From: Acidobacteriota bacterium
Lineage (GTDB): Bacteria > Acidobacteriota > Terriglobia > Bryobacterales > Bryobacteraceae
Direction: 5' to 3'
Assembly: GCA_003223115.1 (NCBI GenBank)
Contig: QHXW01000039.1
Span: forward strand, 1 to 41,883
Length of the DNA: 41,883 nucleotides
Shown here one piece after another: positions 17,772 to 27,863 of the stretch. Each line of letters opens with the position of its first letter. Within the stretch, counting starts at the first letter, position 1. The notes under the pieces are model-generated. The model had not been told where the DNA came from, ran no database searches, and saw nothing but the letters and a program-made list of their open reading frames with translations. The position numbers and the translations under genes were made by a program.

Positions 17772-17870
17772 TCAAAGGAGTAGCGCGTCGTTGGCCGCAC
17801 CCCGCGACCAGAGAAAATCCATCACTACGTGTTCCAGCTCGCTGAGCGCTTTCTTTTGTTCGCTACGCAT
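17772..17870 (-). pseudogene. BlaI/MecI-family repressor, N-terminal stub
   Basis: On the minus strand, ATG 17870 opens a 32-codon frame. Residues 9-24, LSELEHVVMDFLWSRG, match the start of the winged-helix domain of BlaI/MecI repressors (typical form LxxLExxVMxxLWxxG). The match ends at residue 26 and the frame stops at 17772; the rest of the DNA-binding domain, the dimerisation domain and any M56 peptidase (BlaR1) partner are missing. Its start codon overlaps a perfect palindrome that was probably its own operator. The stretch is short but distinctive. Confidence 0.6.
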
Positions 17871-17885
17871 TTGTAACGTTACAAA
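17870..17885. promoter_or_regulatory. 16-bp perfect palindrome, likely BlaI-type operator
   Basis: TTTGTAACGTTACAAA is fully symmetric and directly abuts the start of the BlaI remnant, the normal place for an autoregulatory operator. BlaI family operators are short palindromes containing ACA/TGT half-sites, which this has in an inside-out order. It now lies about 80 bp upstream of queA, so a surviving BlaI paralogue could still bind there. Confidence 0.5.
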
Positions 17886-17965
17886 CTGGAGCGCAACTTC
17901 TTGGCGTCGTCAAGGGCTATTTCTGATCCTGGCCCGCTGCATCAAGTTCGCTACATTGGTCCTGG

Positions 17966-19042
17966 GTGCAGCTTTCTGACTTTGATTACACGCTTCCACC
18001 GGAGCTGATCGCGCAAGAGCCGCTGGCCGATCGCTCCGCCTCGCGCATGCTCGTGCTACACCGTGACACCGGGCGCTGGGAAGATCGCATGTTTCGCGAC
18101 CTGCCGCAATTCTTACATCCGGGCGATTGTCTGGTGCTGAACGACTCCAAGGTTTTTCCCTGCCGTCTCTATGGCCGGCGCGCCGGCGTGCACGCGCACC
18201 CTTTGGGTAAAGGCAATCCCAAACGCCACGAGAACCTGAGCGGCAGGGTCGAGGTTTTCCTGCTGCGGCCTGTATCAGCGGACTCGAAAGAGTGGGAAGC
18301 GCTGGTTCGGCCCGGGCGAAAGCTGCGCTCGGGCGAGCGGGTGCACTTCGACGATTCACTTGAAGCCGAGATCGTTGCGCGCGGGGAATATGGCGAGCGC
18401 AGGTTGCGCTTCCTGACTGATGTCGGCATTTTTGAGGCGCTGGATCGAATGGGGCACGTGCCGCTGCCGCCGTATATCAAACGGCCGGATCAGCCGGAAG
18501 ACCGCGAGCGTTACCAGACGATTTTCGCACGCGAACGGGGGTCGGTGGCAGCGCCCACCGCGGGCCTGCACTTTACCTCGGAGATTCTGGATCAGTGCCG
18601 CACCGCGGGTGCCCAGATAGCCTATGTCACGCTGCATGTGGGGCTGGGCACCTTTCAGCCCATACACAGCAACGCGGTGGAGCAGGTGCGCCTTCATGCG
18701 GAGGACTATAGCATCAGTGAAGAAAATGCCGCTCGGATCAATGCCGCCCGCCGTGTGATCGCCGTAGGCACCACCAGCGTACGTACCACCGAAAGCGCCG
18801 CCCGTTCAGGCGCGTTCGCGCAGGCCGCTGTGCTCGAGGGCCAAACGGACCTGTTCATCTATCCCGGCTTTCGCTTCAAGCGAACCGGCGCGCTGCTCAC
18901 CAATTTCCATTTGCCGCGCACCAGTCTGTTGCTATTGGTTTCCGCGTTTGGCGGAAGGGACTTCGTGTTGAACGCCTACCGCCATGCCGTTGAGAAAAAA
19001 TATCGCTTTTATTCGTACGGCGATTGTATGCTGATCCTTTAG
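17966..19042 (+). CDS. queA: S-adenosylmethionine:tRNA ribosyltransferase-isomerase QueA
   Basis: The 358-residue enzyme that transfers and isomerises the ribosyl part of S-adenosylmethionine onto 7-aminomethyl-7-deazaguanine in tRNA to make epoxyqueuosine. Diagnostic stretches are [20 protein letters not shown] at the start, [43 protein letters not shown] and the end [17 protein letters not shown]. Length is normal. The start is GTG 17966, giving MQLSDFDY as is usual. The corA-like gene begins one base after the queA stop, so they are probably one transcription unit. No other queuosine genes are in the window. Confidence 0.95.
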   Translation: MQLSDFDYTLPPELIAQEPLADRSASRMLVLHRDTGRWEDRMFRDLPQFLHPGDCLVLNDSKVFPCRLYGRRAGVHAHPLGKGNPKRHENLSGRVEVFLLRPVSADSKEWEALVRPGRKLRSGERVHFDDSLEAEIVARGEYGERRLRFLTDVGIFEALDRMGHVPLPPYIKRPDQPEDRERYQTIFARERGSVAAPTAGLHFTSEILDQCRTAGAQIAYVTLHVGLGTFQPIHSNAVEQVRLHAEDYSISEENAARINAARRVIAVGTTSVRTTESAARSGAFAQAAVLEGQTDLFIYPGFRFKRTGALLTNFHLPRTSLLLLVSAFGGRDFVLNAYRHAVEKKYRFYSYGDCMLIL

Positions 19043-19043
19043 C

Positions 19044-19910
19044 ATGGAATGGCACGACATTCGCGACCCGCAGGACCGGCGCCTCGGCGAGCTTGCCACG
19101 CGCTACCATCTGCACCCGCTGCATATCGAAGACTGTCGCCACCGCAACCAAAGCGCCAAAGTGGAGGAAAGCCGCGGATATCTTTTTGCGGTGCTGAAGA
19201 CGGTAGAAGTGACGGATGACGGTTCCATCACAAACGGGGATCTAGATGTGTTCCTCGGCCGGGATTTCGTCATCACCGTGGAGGAAGCGAACTCACCCGC
19301 GGCACAACGCGTTCTGGATGAAATCCGCAAGGCTGCGCCCGACCTCCGTGCCGACCAGTTGTTCTACCGGATTGCAGATGGCGTCGTCGATTGTTACCTG
19401 CCGGTGCTCGATCATTTCACCGAAGTGATTGATGAGCTCGAAGGCGAGGTGCTGGATAACCCGGTTCCCGCAATGCTGGCTCGCATTTTCGAAACCAAGC
19501 GCAGTCTCATCCAACTGCGGCGCGTGCTGGTGAATACACGGGATGTGGCGGGCCACCTGCAACGCAGCGAATCGGACCTGATGCATCGCGACCTCTGGCC
19601 TTTTCTGCGTGATATCTACGATCATGTGGCTCGAAATCTGGACGTGGTCGAGATGCAGCGCGAGTTGCTGTCCGGGTCGCTCGACATCTATCTCTCGAGC
19701 GTCGCCAACCGGACCAACCAGGTGGTGAAGGTGCTCACGATCTTAGGCACGATCGCTCTGCCGGCCCTGGTGATTTCAAGTTTCTATGGAATGAATATCA
19801 AAGGCCTGCCCTGGATCGAGTCCCCTCACGCAACGGGCATCGTAAGCGGCATCATGATCGCTACTACAATCGTGCTGTTGGTGCTGCTAAAAATCTTCCA
19901 CTGGTTCTGA
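19044..19910 (+). CDS. corA: CorA-family Mg2+/Co2+ channel
   Basis: A 288-residue CorA-type divalent cation channel. The cytoplasmic part (1-225) opens with EWHDIRDPQDRRLGELATRY and contains LHIEDCRHRNQSAKVEE. The C-terminus has two membrane helices; the signature YGMN, the pore-loop selectivity motif, sits between them in SFYGMNIKGLPW. It ends with KIFHWF, a basic and aromatic tail as in the family. It begins one base after the queA stop codon with no room for a separate promoter. It probably imports magnesium; cobalt or nickel are possible. Confidence 0.9.
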   Translation: MEWHDIRDPQDRRLGELATRYHLHPLHIEDCRHRNQSAKVEESRGYLFAVLKTVEVTDDGSITNGDLDVFLGRDFVITVEEANSPAAQRVLDEIRKAAPDLRADQLFYRIADGVVDCYLPVLDHFTEVIDELEGEVLDNPVPAMLARIFETKRSLIQLRRVLVNTRDVAGHLQRSESDLMHRDLWPFLRDIYDHVARNLDVVEMQRELLSGSLDIYLSSVANRTNQVVKVLTILGTIALPALVISSFYGMNIKGLPWIESPHATGIVSGIMIATTIVLLVLLKIFHWF

Positions 19911-19934
19911 AGGTTCTGAGAGTCAGCAGCTTTC

Positions 19935-19954
19935 AGCGCTCGCTCACGGTCGCG
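19935..19954 (-). repeat. AACCGCGACC..AGCGAGCGGT family repeat, copy 5 (inverted)
   Basis: Read on the minus strand this is CGCGACCGTGAGCGAGCGCT, matching copy 1 at 7883 in 16 or more positions. It lies between the convergent corA and cytochrome genes, together with a partial copy of the 20-bp repeat at 19981. Confidence 0.5.
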
Positions 19955-20016
19955 CCTCTGTGGCCAACATGACTCGTTGGGCATTCCTGCCGGTCTGGCT
20001 TTTTTTCAAACCCGCA

Positions 20017-20796
20017 TTACGGGTTGGGCGCATTCTCAGGCTTTACATTCCCACGATGACAGGTCCAGCAGCTCACCGCATACTCTCCCTTGAAGTTGTC
20101 TTGATTGATTTTCATGGCCATGCGGATCATGTTGCGGGCTGTGGTCTTCGCCGGCTTGTCGTCCTTGTCGAATTCGTTCGGCACGTGACAGTGATCGCAC
20201 TTCACCGCGAGCGCTCGCGTGAACGACACCATGGTGGGCATCAAACGATCGGACGGCACGTCCTTCAACACCTGAATATTCTTGAACGCATCACCGGCCG
20301 GCTGCGGGGGCTCCCAGGTGGCATTCGCCTGTTTCTCGAAAACCATGGTGTCCTCGGCCGCGGGCTCAGTGCCGAACTGGTGCCGCTCGACGAACGTCAG
20401 GGTCTGCCCATCCGAAGATACCGTCCAGCGGTCACTGAGATGCAGCTCGCGATCGCCCCACTTGGCGGCGGATTCGATCACCAGGGCGCCGTCTTCCCAT
20501 TTCGCGCTGCTGGTCATGGGTGCACCATGAATCTCATTCTTGTTGTCGTTCGAGCCGGCCCGCAGGTGATATGTCGTCATCTCCTCGCCTCGTTGACTCT
20601 CCACGCGCATGATCATGGTGATATCGTCGCCACTCTGGTCGATCTTGACGCGCATGCCGTGCGCTCCCGGGTTGGAGGAATGACTCCTCTGGGGATCCAC
20701 TTTCCAGATGCCGGAAAAATCGGGTGTTGCGCCCTGGCTAAGGCCGGTAATGGCCAGCGCGAGGGCGGCCAAGTACGCTAAATTTCGGGATGACAT
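20017..20796 (-). CDS. exported c-type cytochrome with PRC cytochrome-like C-terminus
   Basis: A 259-residue protein with a signal peptide (MSSRNLAYLAALALAITGLS). Residues about 25-140 form a beta-rich domain beginning DFSGIWKVDPQRSHS, of a sort seen in many acidobacterial secreted proteins. The C-terminal part has KNIQVLKDVPSDRLMPTMVS, then two haem-binding motifs, CDHCH and CWTCH, spaced as in proteins annotated as photosynthetic reaction centre cytochrome c subunit-like; there is no photosynthesis here. Met residues in IRMAMKINQ may be axial ligands. The likely role is periplasmic electron transfer. I chose ATG 20796, which puts the signal peptide at the start; it lies 14 bp after the KdsC-like gene. 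Confidence 0.8.
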   Translation of the reverse strand: MSSRNLAYLAALALAITGLSQGATPDFSGIWKVDPQRSHSSNPGAHGMRVKIDQSGDDITMIMRVESQRGEEMTTYHLRAGSNDNKNEIHGAPMTSSAKWEDGALVIESAAKWGDRELHLSDRWTVSSDGQTLTFVERHQFGTEPAAEDTMVFEKQANATWEPPQPAGDAFKNIQVLKDVPSDRLMPTMVSFTRALAVKCDHCHVPNEFDKDDKPAKTTARNMIRMAMKINQDNFKGEYAVSCWTCHRGNVKPENAPNP

Positions 20797-20810
20797 AGAC
20801 GCTGATGTTA

Positions 20811-21341
20811 TCACGAGATTTCGTAGTGTTTCAAAATCTCACTCCACAGTCCCTGGGCTTTCAGGATCAGTTCGATCACCTCGCGCACCGCACCGCTGCC
20901 GCCAGGCTGTGAAGTCACGTAATGCGCTTGCTGTTTCACCTCGAGACGCGCATTGGCGGTAGCGATAGCCAGACCTACGCGCCGCATGACGACGATGTCG
21001 GTGAAATCGTCGCCGATGAAGGCCACTTGGCTCTTGTCGAAGCCTGAATCGCGCAAAATCTCTTCGAGAATCGGAACTTTTTCGATGTGCCCCTGATAGA
21101 CGTAGGTGATGCGGGTCTGCCTGGCGCGCTCGGCGGTGGCCGGCGAAACCCGCCCGCTCACGACGCCGGCCTTGATGCCTTTCCAGTTCAGCCACTGCAG
21201 CGCGATACCGTCCTGCGAGTCGAAGCCCTTGGTCTCGACCATGTTTCCGGCGGCGTCTGGCACGTTGTAGAGCCTGCCGTCGGTCATGACGCCGTCCACG
21301 TCCATCAACAGCAGCCTAATTTTTGCAGCCAACTCGTTCAC
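20811..21341 (-). CDS. kdsC: KdsC-like HAD phosphatase (KDO-8-phosphate phosphatase)
   Basis: A 176-residue HAD-superfamily phosphatase of the small, cap-less KdsC type, which removes phosphate from 3-deoxy-D-manno-octulosonate 8-phosphate for lipopolysaccharide synthesis. Motif I is LLLMDVDGVMTDG, with nucleophile Asp14 and acid Asp16. VVSGR and GHIEKVPIL supply motif II and the Lys, and GDDFTDIVVM supplies motif III. GTG 21341 gives the expected family length and lies 14 bp after the kinase stop; longer frames would overlap the kinase gene. Related phosphatases act on other sugar acids, so the substrate is likely but not certain. Confidence 0.85.
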   Translation of the reverse strand: MNELAAKIRLLLMDVDGVMTDGRLYNVPDAAGNMVETKGFDSQDGIALQWLNWKGIKAGVVSGRVSPATAERARQTRITYVYQGHIEKVPILEEILRDSGFDKSQVAFIGDDFTDIVVMRRVGLAIATANARLEVKQQAHYVTSQPGGSGAVREVIELILKAQGLWSEILKHYEIS

Positions 21342-21355
21342 GTCTCCAGACAAGG

Positions 21356-22882
21356 TCAGTTCTCCTCCAAAAGTTTGGTGTACAACCGCTGCTCGCGCAC
21401 CAGCATCGCGTCGTATGCCGGCAAATGCGCCGGTTCTGGTTTGAAAGTTTCGCCGGTACGCGCGGGCAGTTCGCCAAGGTTCTTGATTGTGCCCAGCCGT
21501 TCGAGTGCCATCAGCACCGCGCCACGGCTCGACGCTTCCTTTTCGACGCACATGGTGACCGGCCGGCCCAGCGCATCAGCCATCATCTGCGTCCAGGCCC
21601 GCGAGTGCAGCAGCGCTCCCCCCGATCCTGTAACTTGCGCGGGAGCGCCCAGCGACTGCGCCATGATGTCGTAGATAATCCGAAAACGCACCGCTACCGA
21701 TTCCAGTGCCGCACGCAGAATTTCGAGAGGCGTCGTGCTCAGGCTCATGCCCGCGATGGCCGCGCGTGCGTCGGCGCACCACTTGGGAGAGCGCTCTCCA
21801 GCGAACAGCGGTAATACCGTCAAGCCGTGCTTGCCGGGCGCCATCCTGGAGAGTTCCGCTTCGGTCTGGTCATCACTGGCGAGCAGCAGCGTGCGTTTCA
21901 TCCAGGCGTACACGCCGCCGCCGTTCGAAAGAGCGCCGCCCAGCAGGAAACGTTTGCGGTCTACACGGTAACACCAGAGACCTTCTGGAATTTGGACGGA
22001 TGGCGCTTCGATCACGGCCCGCATGGCGCCGCTCGTCCCCACCATCAGTGCGAAATGATCGGGTGTGATGCAGCCACTGCCCACGTTATCGCAGGCGCCG
22101 TCCCCGAGCGAGGGAAACCAGGGAATTCCGGCGAATTGTGGCCACTGCGACTGGTAATCGGGGCGCAGCTCGTTCAAAGGCCGGTCCATCTGCTCCACGT
22201 CCGCGAGCTGGCTGCGCTCGATGGGCAGAACGCTCAAAATCCCGGCGTCGTAATCGCTCTGATTTTGGTTCCATAGGCCGGAGCCCGAGATCATCGAGAC
22301 CGATGTCACTGGCACGCGGAACAGCTTCAAGAAAAGATATTCGGCTAACGACATCCAGCGGCGCGCAGCGCGAAAACGCTCGGGTTGAACTTCAGAGAGC
22401 CACAGAAGCTTGGCCGGAAGGTAGCTCGGATGCAGCACGCAGCCGGTGCGCGCGTGTTGAGCGCGAGCGTCGATTTTTTCCGCCAGCTTTTTTGCCGCTC
22501 CGGCGCTGCGGGTATCGAACAGGTGAATGATGGGAGTCACCGGCCGCCCCTCCGCGTCCACGCCCACCACGTTGTGCCAGAAGGTGCAAGAGGCCACGGC
22601 GGCGGGTTTTGTTCCAGCGGCAGTGAGCTGGCTGTGAATTTTCGAAAGACCCTCGATTACCAGGCCCGCAAGCTGATCGGCATCCACTTCGACGCCCCCG
22701 TCGGGCGTGGTTCGAACCTGATACGGCGTCTGGGTGCCGAACGAATCAAGTTCGCGCGCCTGCGCGTCAAACAGCAGGGTTCTCACCGACGAGGTGCCGA
22801 CGTCGATGCTCAGTATGAGGGGCTCAATCAAGGCTTCAGGATGGAGAAACGCTTCGCGCGCGCGCTCGCAAAAAATCCTCAC
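21356..22882 (-). CDS. FGGY-family carbohydrate kinase, gluconokinase-like
   Basis: A sugar kinase of about 508 residues with the two actin-like ATPase domains of the FGGY family. Domain I begins LILSIDVGTSSVRTLLFDAQ (phosphate-binding loop). Domain II has LGDGACDNVGSGC and MVGTSGAM, then LSNGGGVYAWM and GSGGALLHS near the adenine pocket. The pattern most resembles gluconokinase and related D-sugar kinases, but FGGY substrates are hard to predict. The first start is GTG 22882; TTG 22831, just before the conserved strand, would remove 17 atypical residues and is plausible. It is first in a minus-strand unit with the KdsC-like and cytochrome genes. Confidence 0.8.
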   Translation of the reverse strand: MRIFCERAREAFLHPEALIEPLILSIDVGTSSVRTLLFDAQARELDSFGTQTPYQVRTTPDGGVEVDADQLAGLVIEGLSKIHSQLTAAGTKPAAVASCTFWHNVVGVDAEGRPVTPIIHLFDTRSAGAAKKLAEKIDARAQHARTGCVLHPSYLPAKLLWLSEVQPERFRAARRWMSLAEYLFLKLFRVPVTSVSMISGSGLWNQNQSDYDAGILSVLPIERSQLADVEQMDRPLNELRPDYQSQWPQFAGIPWFPSLGDGACDNVGSGCITPDHFALMVGTSGAMRAVIEAPSVQIPEGLWCYRVDRKRFLLGGALSNGGGVYAWMKRTLLLASDDQTEAELSRMAPGKHGLTVLPLFAGERSPKWCADARAAIAGMSLSTTPLEILRAALESVAVRFRIIYDIMAQSLGAPAQVTGSGGALLHSRAWTQMMADALGRPVTMCVEKEASSRGAVLMALERLGTIKNLGELPARTGETFKPEPAHLPAYDAMLVREQRLYTKLLEEN

Positions 22883-22919
22883 CCGTTATAACACGGTTTT
22901 TTGAGAGCATATTGGAGTC

Positions 22920-23149
22920 ATGGCGATTACCGTCAACATGCATGAGGCCAAGACCGATTCTCGCGGCTGGTGGCGGAAGCGCACGTCGGCGAGAAAGTTC
23001 TCATCAGGAAGTCCGGTAAGCCGGTTGCCCAATTGACCCGGATAAGGGAAAGTGTAAAGCCACGGTCGTTGGGAACGGCCAAAGGCATGGTGCGCCGAGC
23101 TAAGGGCTTCGACGCTCCGGTGCTGGGTTTCGAAGAGTTTTGCAAATGA
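22920..23149 (+). pseudogene. Phd/YefM-type antitoxin with one frameshift
   Basis: ATG 22920, preceded by TTGGAG, opens MAITVNMHEAKT, the standard start of a Phd-type antitoxin. Immediately after, the similarity continues in another frame: RFSRLVAEAHVGEKVLIRKS, then GKPVAQLTRI, and later SLGTAKGMV and VLGFEEFCK ending at TGA 23149, which are the usual conserved blocks up to the C-terminus. One lost base near 22955 explains everything. The TGA overlaps an ATG (ATGA) followed by AATTTCCTC, the expected beginning MNFL of a PIN toxin, but nothing more of the toxin is seen before tilS. So both members are lost. Confidence 0.8.
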
Positions 23150-23225
23150 ATTTCCTCGTTTGGCGTCACCTTCGTCTCTGCGCGCCCCAGCAACGTTCCC
23201 ATGCACTTGGCGCTAAAATCGGACT

Positions 23226-24647
23226 GTGCTCGAGCGCGTAGTCCATACCATCTCCCGCCACAACATGTTCCGGACAGGCCAGCGCGTGGGTGTGGCGGTG
23301 TCTGGCGGCGCGGACTCCGTTTGCCTGCTGCACATTCTGTTCGAGCTGGCGCCGCGCTGGAATCTGCATTTGAGCGTTCTGCACCTGGATCATCAACTGC
23401 GCGGTGAAGAATCGCGCGAGGATGCCGGTTTCGCGCGAGCGTTGGCCGAAAAGTTCTCGTTGCCCTTTCACCTTGGCGAGACCGATGTGCGCCGCGCGGT
23501 GTGCGAGTCCGGTGACAATTTGGAGCAGGCGGCACGCAACGCCCGCCAGCAGTTTTTCCTGGACCATCTGCGAACGGGCTCTGCGGACTGCATCGCCACC
23601 GGACACACAAGTTCCGATCAGGCCGAGACGGTGCTCTTCCGCTTTCTGCGCGGCTCAGGCACGGCCGGTCTGGCCGGGATTCGCCCGGTCACCGCGAAAG
23701 GCTTGGTGCGTCCATTGATCGAAATCGAGGGGGAGGAAATCGAGCAGTATTTACGGGAGCATCACATCGCATGGCGCGAGGATTCGACCAATGCCAGCCG
23801 TGATTTCGCCCGCAACCGCATTCGCCATGATGTGCTGCCTATGCTCGAGCGCGAGTGGAATCCTGCAATGCGGGAGACCCTGGCACACACCGCCGATTGG
23901 GCCCTTGAGGAGGAAGCGTATTGGCAGGCGGAGACCGATCGGCTGGCTGCGGAGCTCCTCACGGTGAAACCACCCGCCCTGTTGGTGCGCACCGACCGTT
24001 TGAACGGACTTCCCGTGGCAGCCGCACGCAGGTTGGTCCGCCGGGCTCTGGAACAAGTCAAAGGCGACCTACTCGGCATTGATTTCCGGCATATTCAGGC
24101 TATTCTGGCACTGGCTTCGCAGGCGGAAGGCGACGGCCGGCTACAGGTACCGGGGGTGGATTTATATCGATCATTTCGATGGATTCGGATGGCTCCGCCG
24201 GGCATCGACCGCTTGGAAAACCGCAACTATCGGTTTCCGGTCCCCGTGCCCGGTTCAGTACCGGTACCCGGCGGCAGCTCCGCTTTGGTCTTCCAAGTCT
24301 TTGAAAATAGAGAAACTACTCAGCATTCTCCGGATTCTGGATATAATCAGTGGATGGATTACCTGGACTGGGCCCGCATTTCGGGTTCGCTCGAACTCCG
24401 CAACTGGAGGCCCGGGGACCAATATCAGCCGGTAGGCCACTCCGGCGAAGAAAAGATCAAGCTACTCTTCCAGCAGGCTCGCGTTCCGCTGTGGGAGCGG
24501 CGGAACTGGCCCGTGATCATCAGTGGGAGTGAAATTCTGTGGGCCCGCCGCTTCGGTCCAGCGGCGAATGTGGCAGCCACCCCGGATACCCGAGTGATTC
24601 TCACGATCCAAGAGACGGAAAACTGCGAAACTTGGAATCAATCGTGA
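23226..24647 (+). CDS. tilS: tRNA(Ile)-lysidine synthetase TilS
   Basis: A 473-residue enzyme that attaches lysine to C34 of the isoleucine tRNA with anticodon CAU, which is essential for AUA decoding. The PP-loop SGGADS is at 26-31, followed by LHLDHQLRGEESREDA and the family motif CIATGHTSSDQAET. The C-terminal domain has WRPGDQYQPVG and the KIKLLFQQARVPLWER stretch typical of TilS. The start is GTG 23226. It lies 76 bp after the dead antitoxin and 59 bp before ftsH, a common tilS-ftsH neighbourhood in bacteria. It is intact. Confidence 0.95.
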   Translation: MLERVVHTISRHNMFRTGQRVGVAVSGGADSVCLLHILFELAPRWNLHLSVLHLDHQLRGEESREDAGFARALAEKFSLPFHLGETDVRRAVCESGDNLEQAARNARQQFFLDHLRTGSADCIATGHTSSDQAETVLFRFLRGSGTAGLAGIRPVTAKGLVRPLIEIEGEEIEQYLREHHIAWREDSTNASRDFARNRIRHDVLPMLEREWNPAMRETLAHTADWALEEEAYWQAETDRLAAELLTVKPPALLVRTDRLNGLPVAAARRLVRRALEQVKGDLLGIDFRHIQAILALASQAEGDGRLQVPGVDLYRSFRWIRMAPPGIDRLENRNYRFPVPVPGSVPVPGGSSALVFQVFENRETTQHSPDSGYNQWMDYLDWARISGSLELRNWRPGDQYQPVGHSGEEKIKLLFQQARVPLWERRNWPVIISGSEILWARRFGPAANVAATPDTRVILTIQETENCETWNQS

Positions 24648-24706
24648 TCGGGACCACGTCTAAAGATTTAGAAGGTGTGTCCTCTTGGTGAGGGGACGGA
24701 GGCAGT

Positions 24707-26626
<1,920 letters not shown>

Positions 26627-26685
26627 ACAGGCATCAGGTTTAGGTGCTAGGTTCGGATGAGTTTCCGGGAACCTGGACGGCGCCC

Positions 26686-27738
26686 ATGACTGTGATTCCC
26701 AATGACCGACCCGGCAACCTTCCTCCTCACTTCGATGCCCTACTGATTCTGGGTTTCGGCGGTCCCGAAGGTCCGGACGATGTCATCCCTTTCCTTGAAA
26801 ATGTGCTTCGCGGCCGCAATGTACCGCGCGCTCGCCTGCTCGAAGTCGCTGAACATTACCACCACTTTGGCGGCCGGAGTCCCATCAATGCGCAGATGCG
26901 CGAGTTGATCGCGCTGGTTGAAGCGGAGCTGGAGGCGAACGGGCCGCGCTTGCCGGTCTACTGGGGCAATCGAAACTGGCATCCGATGCTGGCCGACACT
27001 CTGCGCCGCATGCAGTCCGACGGAATTAGCCGCGCGGCAGCCTTCGTGATGTCGGCCTACAGCTCTTATTCCGGCTGCCGGCAGTACCTCGAAGACATTG
27101 CTAGGGCACGCGAGGCCGCAGGACCGGGAGCGCCCGAAATCGACAAGCTACGTGTCTTCTACAACCATCCTGGTTTTATCGAGCCCATGGCGGAGCGCAT
27201 GCGCGATGCGCTCGAGCAGATTCCGGCCGAAAGCCGCGCCGGCGCTACGCTGGTCTACACGGCGCACAGCATCCCTCTATCGATGGCCGCCCATTCGCGC
27301 TACGAATCGCAACTGCGGGAAGCCTGCCGCTTGGTTTCGGAAAGGGCCGGACGAACAGATGGCCGCCTGGTCTACCAAAGCCGCAGCGGTTCGCCATCTC
27401 AGCCTTGGCTCGGCCCGGACATCAGCGAGTGCTTGCGGGAGACCCACTCGACGGGCACGCGGGATATGGTCATCGCGCCCATCGGCTTCATCTCGGACCA
27501 TATGGAAGTCCTCTATGATCTTGATACCGAAGCTCGCGCTCTCTCGCAAGAACTCGGCCTACGGATGGTCCGCGCCTCGACTGTGGGAAATCATCAGGGT
27601 TTCGTGAGTATGATCCGCGAGCTGCTGCTCGAGCGCATGGGCGAACTCCCGGTCCGCTGGCTGGGCGATCAGGGCCCGAGCCACGATGTATGTGAGCCGG
27701 ATTGCTGCCCGCCGTCCGTCCATCCTGTCCCCAAGTAA
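26686..27738 (+). CDS. hemH: ferrochelatase (HemH/CpfC type)
   Basis: About 350 residues; inserts iron into protoporphyrin IX or coproporphyrin III in haem synthesis. The N-terminus reads DALLILGFGGPEGPDDVIPF, then GGRSPINAQMRELI. The catalytic His is in YTAHSIPLSMA and the conserved Glu in GFISDHMEVLYDLDTEA. Overall it looks closer to the actinobacterial coproporphyrin-type enzymes than to the E. coli enzyme; this is an impression. The C-terminus carries CEPDCC, three cysteines that might belong to a 2Fe-2S site as in some ferrochelatases. ATG 26686 was preferred to the upstream in-frame start (26644), which adds an unconserved 14 residues. It is 59 bp after ftsH. Confidence 0.88.
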   Translation: MTVIPNDRPGNLPPHFDALLILGFGGPEGPDDVIPFLENVLRGRNVPRARLLEVAEHYHHFGGRSPINAQMRELIALVEAELEANGPRLPVYWGNRNWHPMLADTLRRMQSDGISRAAAFVMSAYSSYSGCRQYLEDIARAREAAGPGAPEIDKLRVFYNHPGFIEPMAERMRDALEQIPAESRAGATLVYTAHSIPLSMAAHSRYESQLREACRLVSERAGRTDGRLVYQSRSGSPSQPWLGPDISECLRETHSTGTRDMVIAPIGFISDHMEVLYDLDTEARALSQELGLRMVRASTVGNHQGFVSMIRELLLERMGELPVRWLGDQGPSHDVCEPDCCPPSVHPVPK

Positions 27739-27801
27739 CCGGTGCAACTGTATAGGAATTAACGTACTTGCAATTTTCCAGTCCCCCCGTCCCTTTGTCG
27801 T

Positions 27802-27829
27802 AAACATTTCTTAATCCAAAAGCGTCTAA
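27802..27829 (+). promoter_or_regulatory. candidate ECF-sigma-type promoter before the efflux operon
   Basis: AAACATT (27802-27808) and GTCTAA (27824-27829) are 15 bp apart, resembling an extracytoplasmic-function sigma promoter (GGAACTT and GTCTAA in the RpoE case). Transcription would begin near 27836, which suits a GTG start at 27864 better than TTG 27843. An envelope-stress link would fit an efflux operon. The -35 is only partly consensus. Confidence 0.35.
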
Positions 27830-27863
27830 TGGTCAGTCCCACTTGGCTTTAATTAGCGATGGG

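Noticed and set aside
21342-21551. A longer start for the KdsC-like phosphatase
   Set aside because: It would overlap the kinase gene by 196 bp and add residues not found in the family; GTG 21341 gives the normal length.
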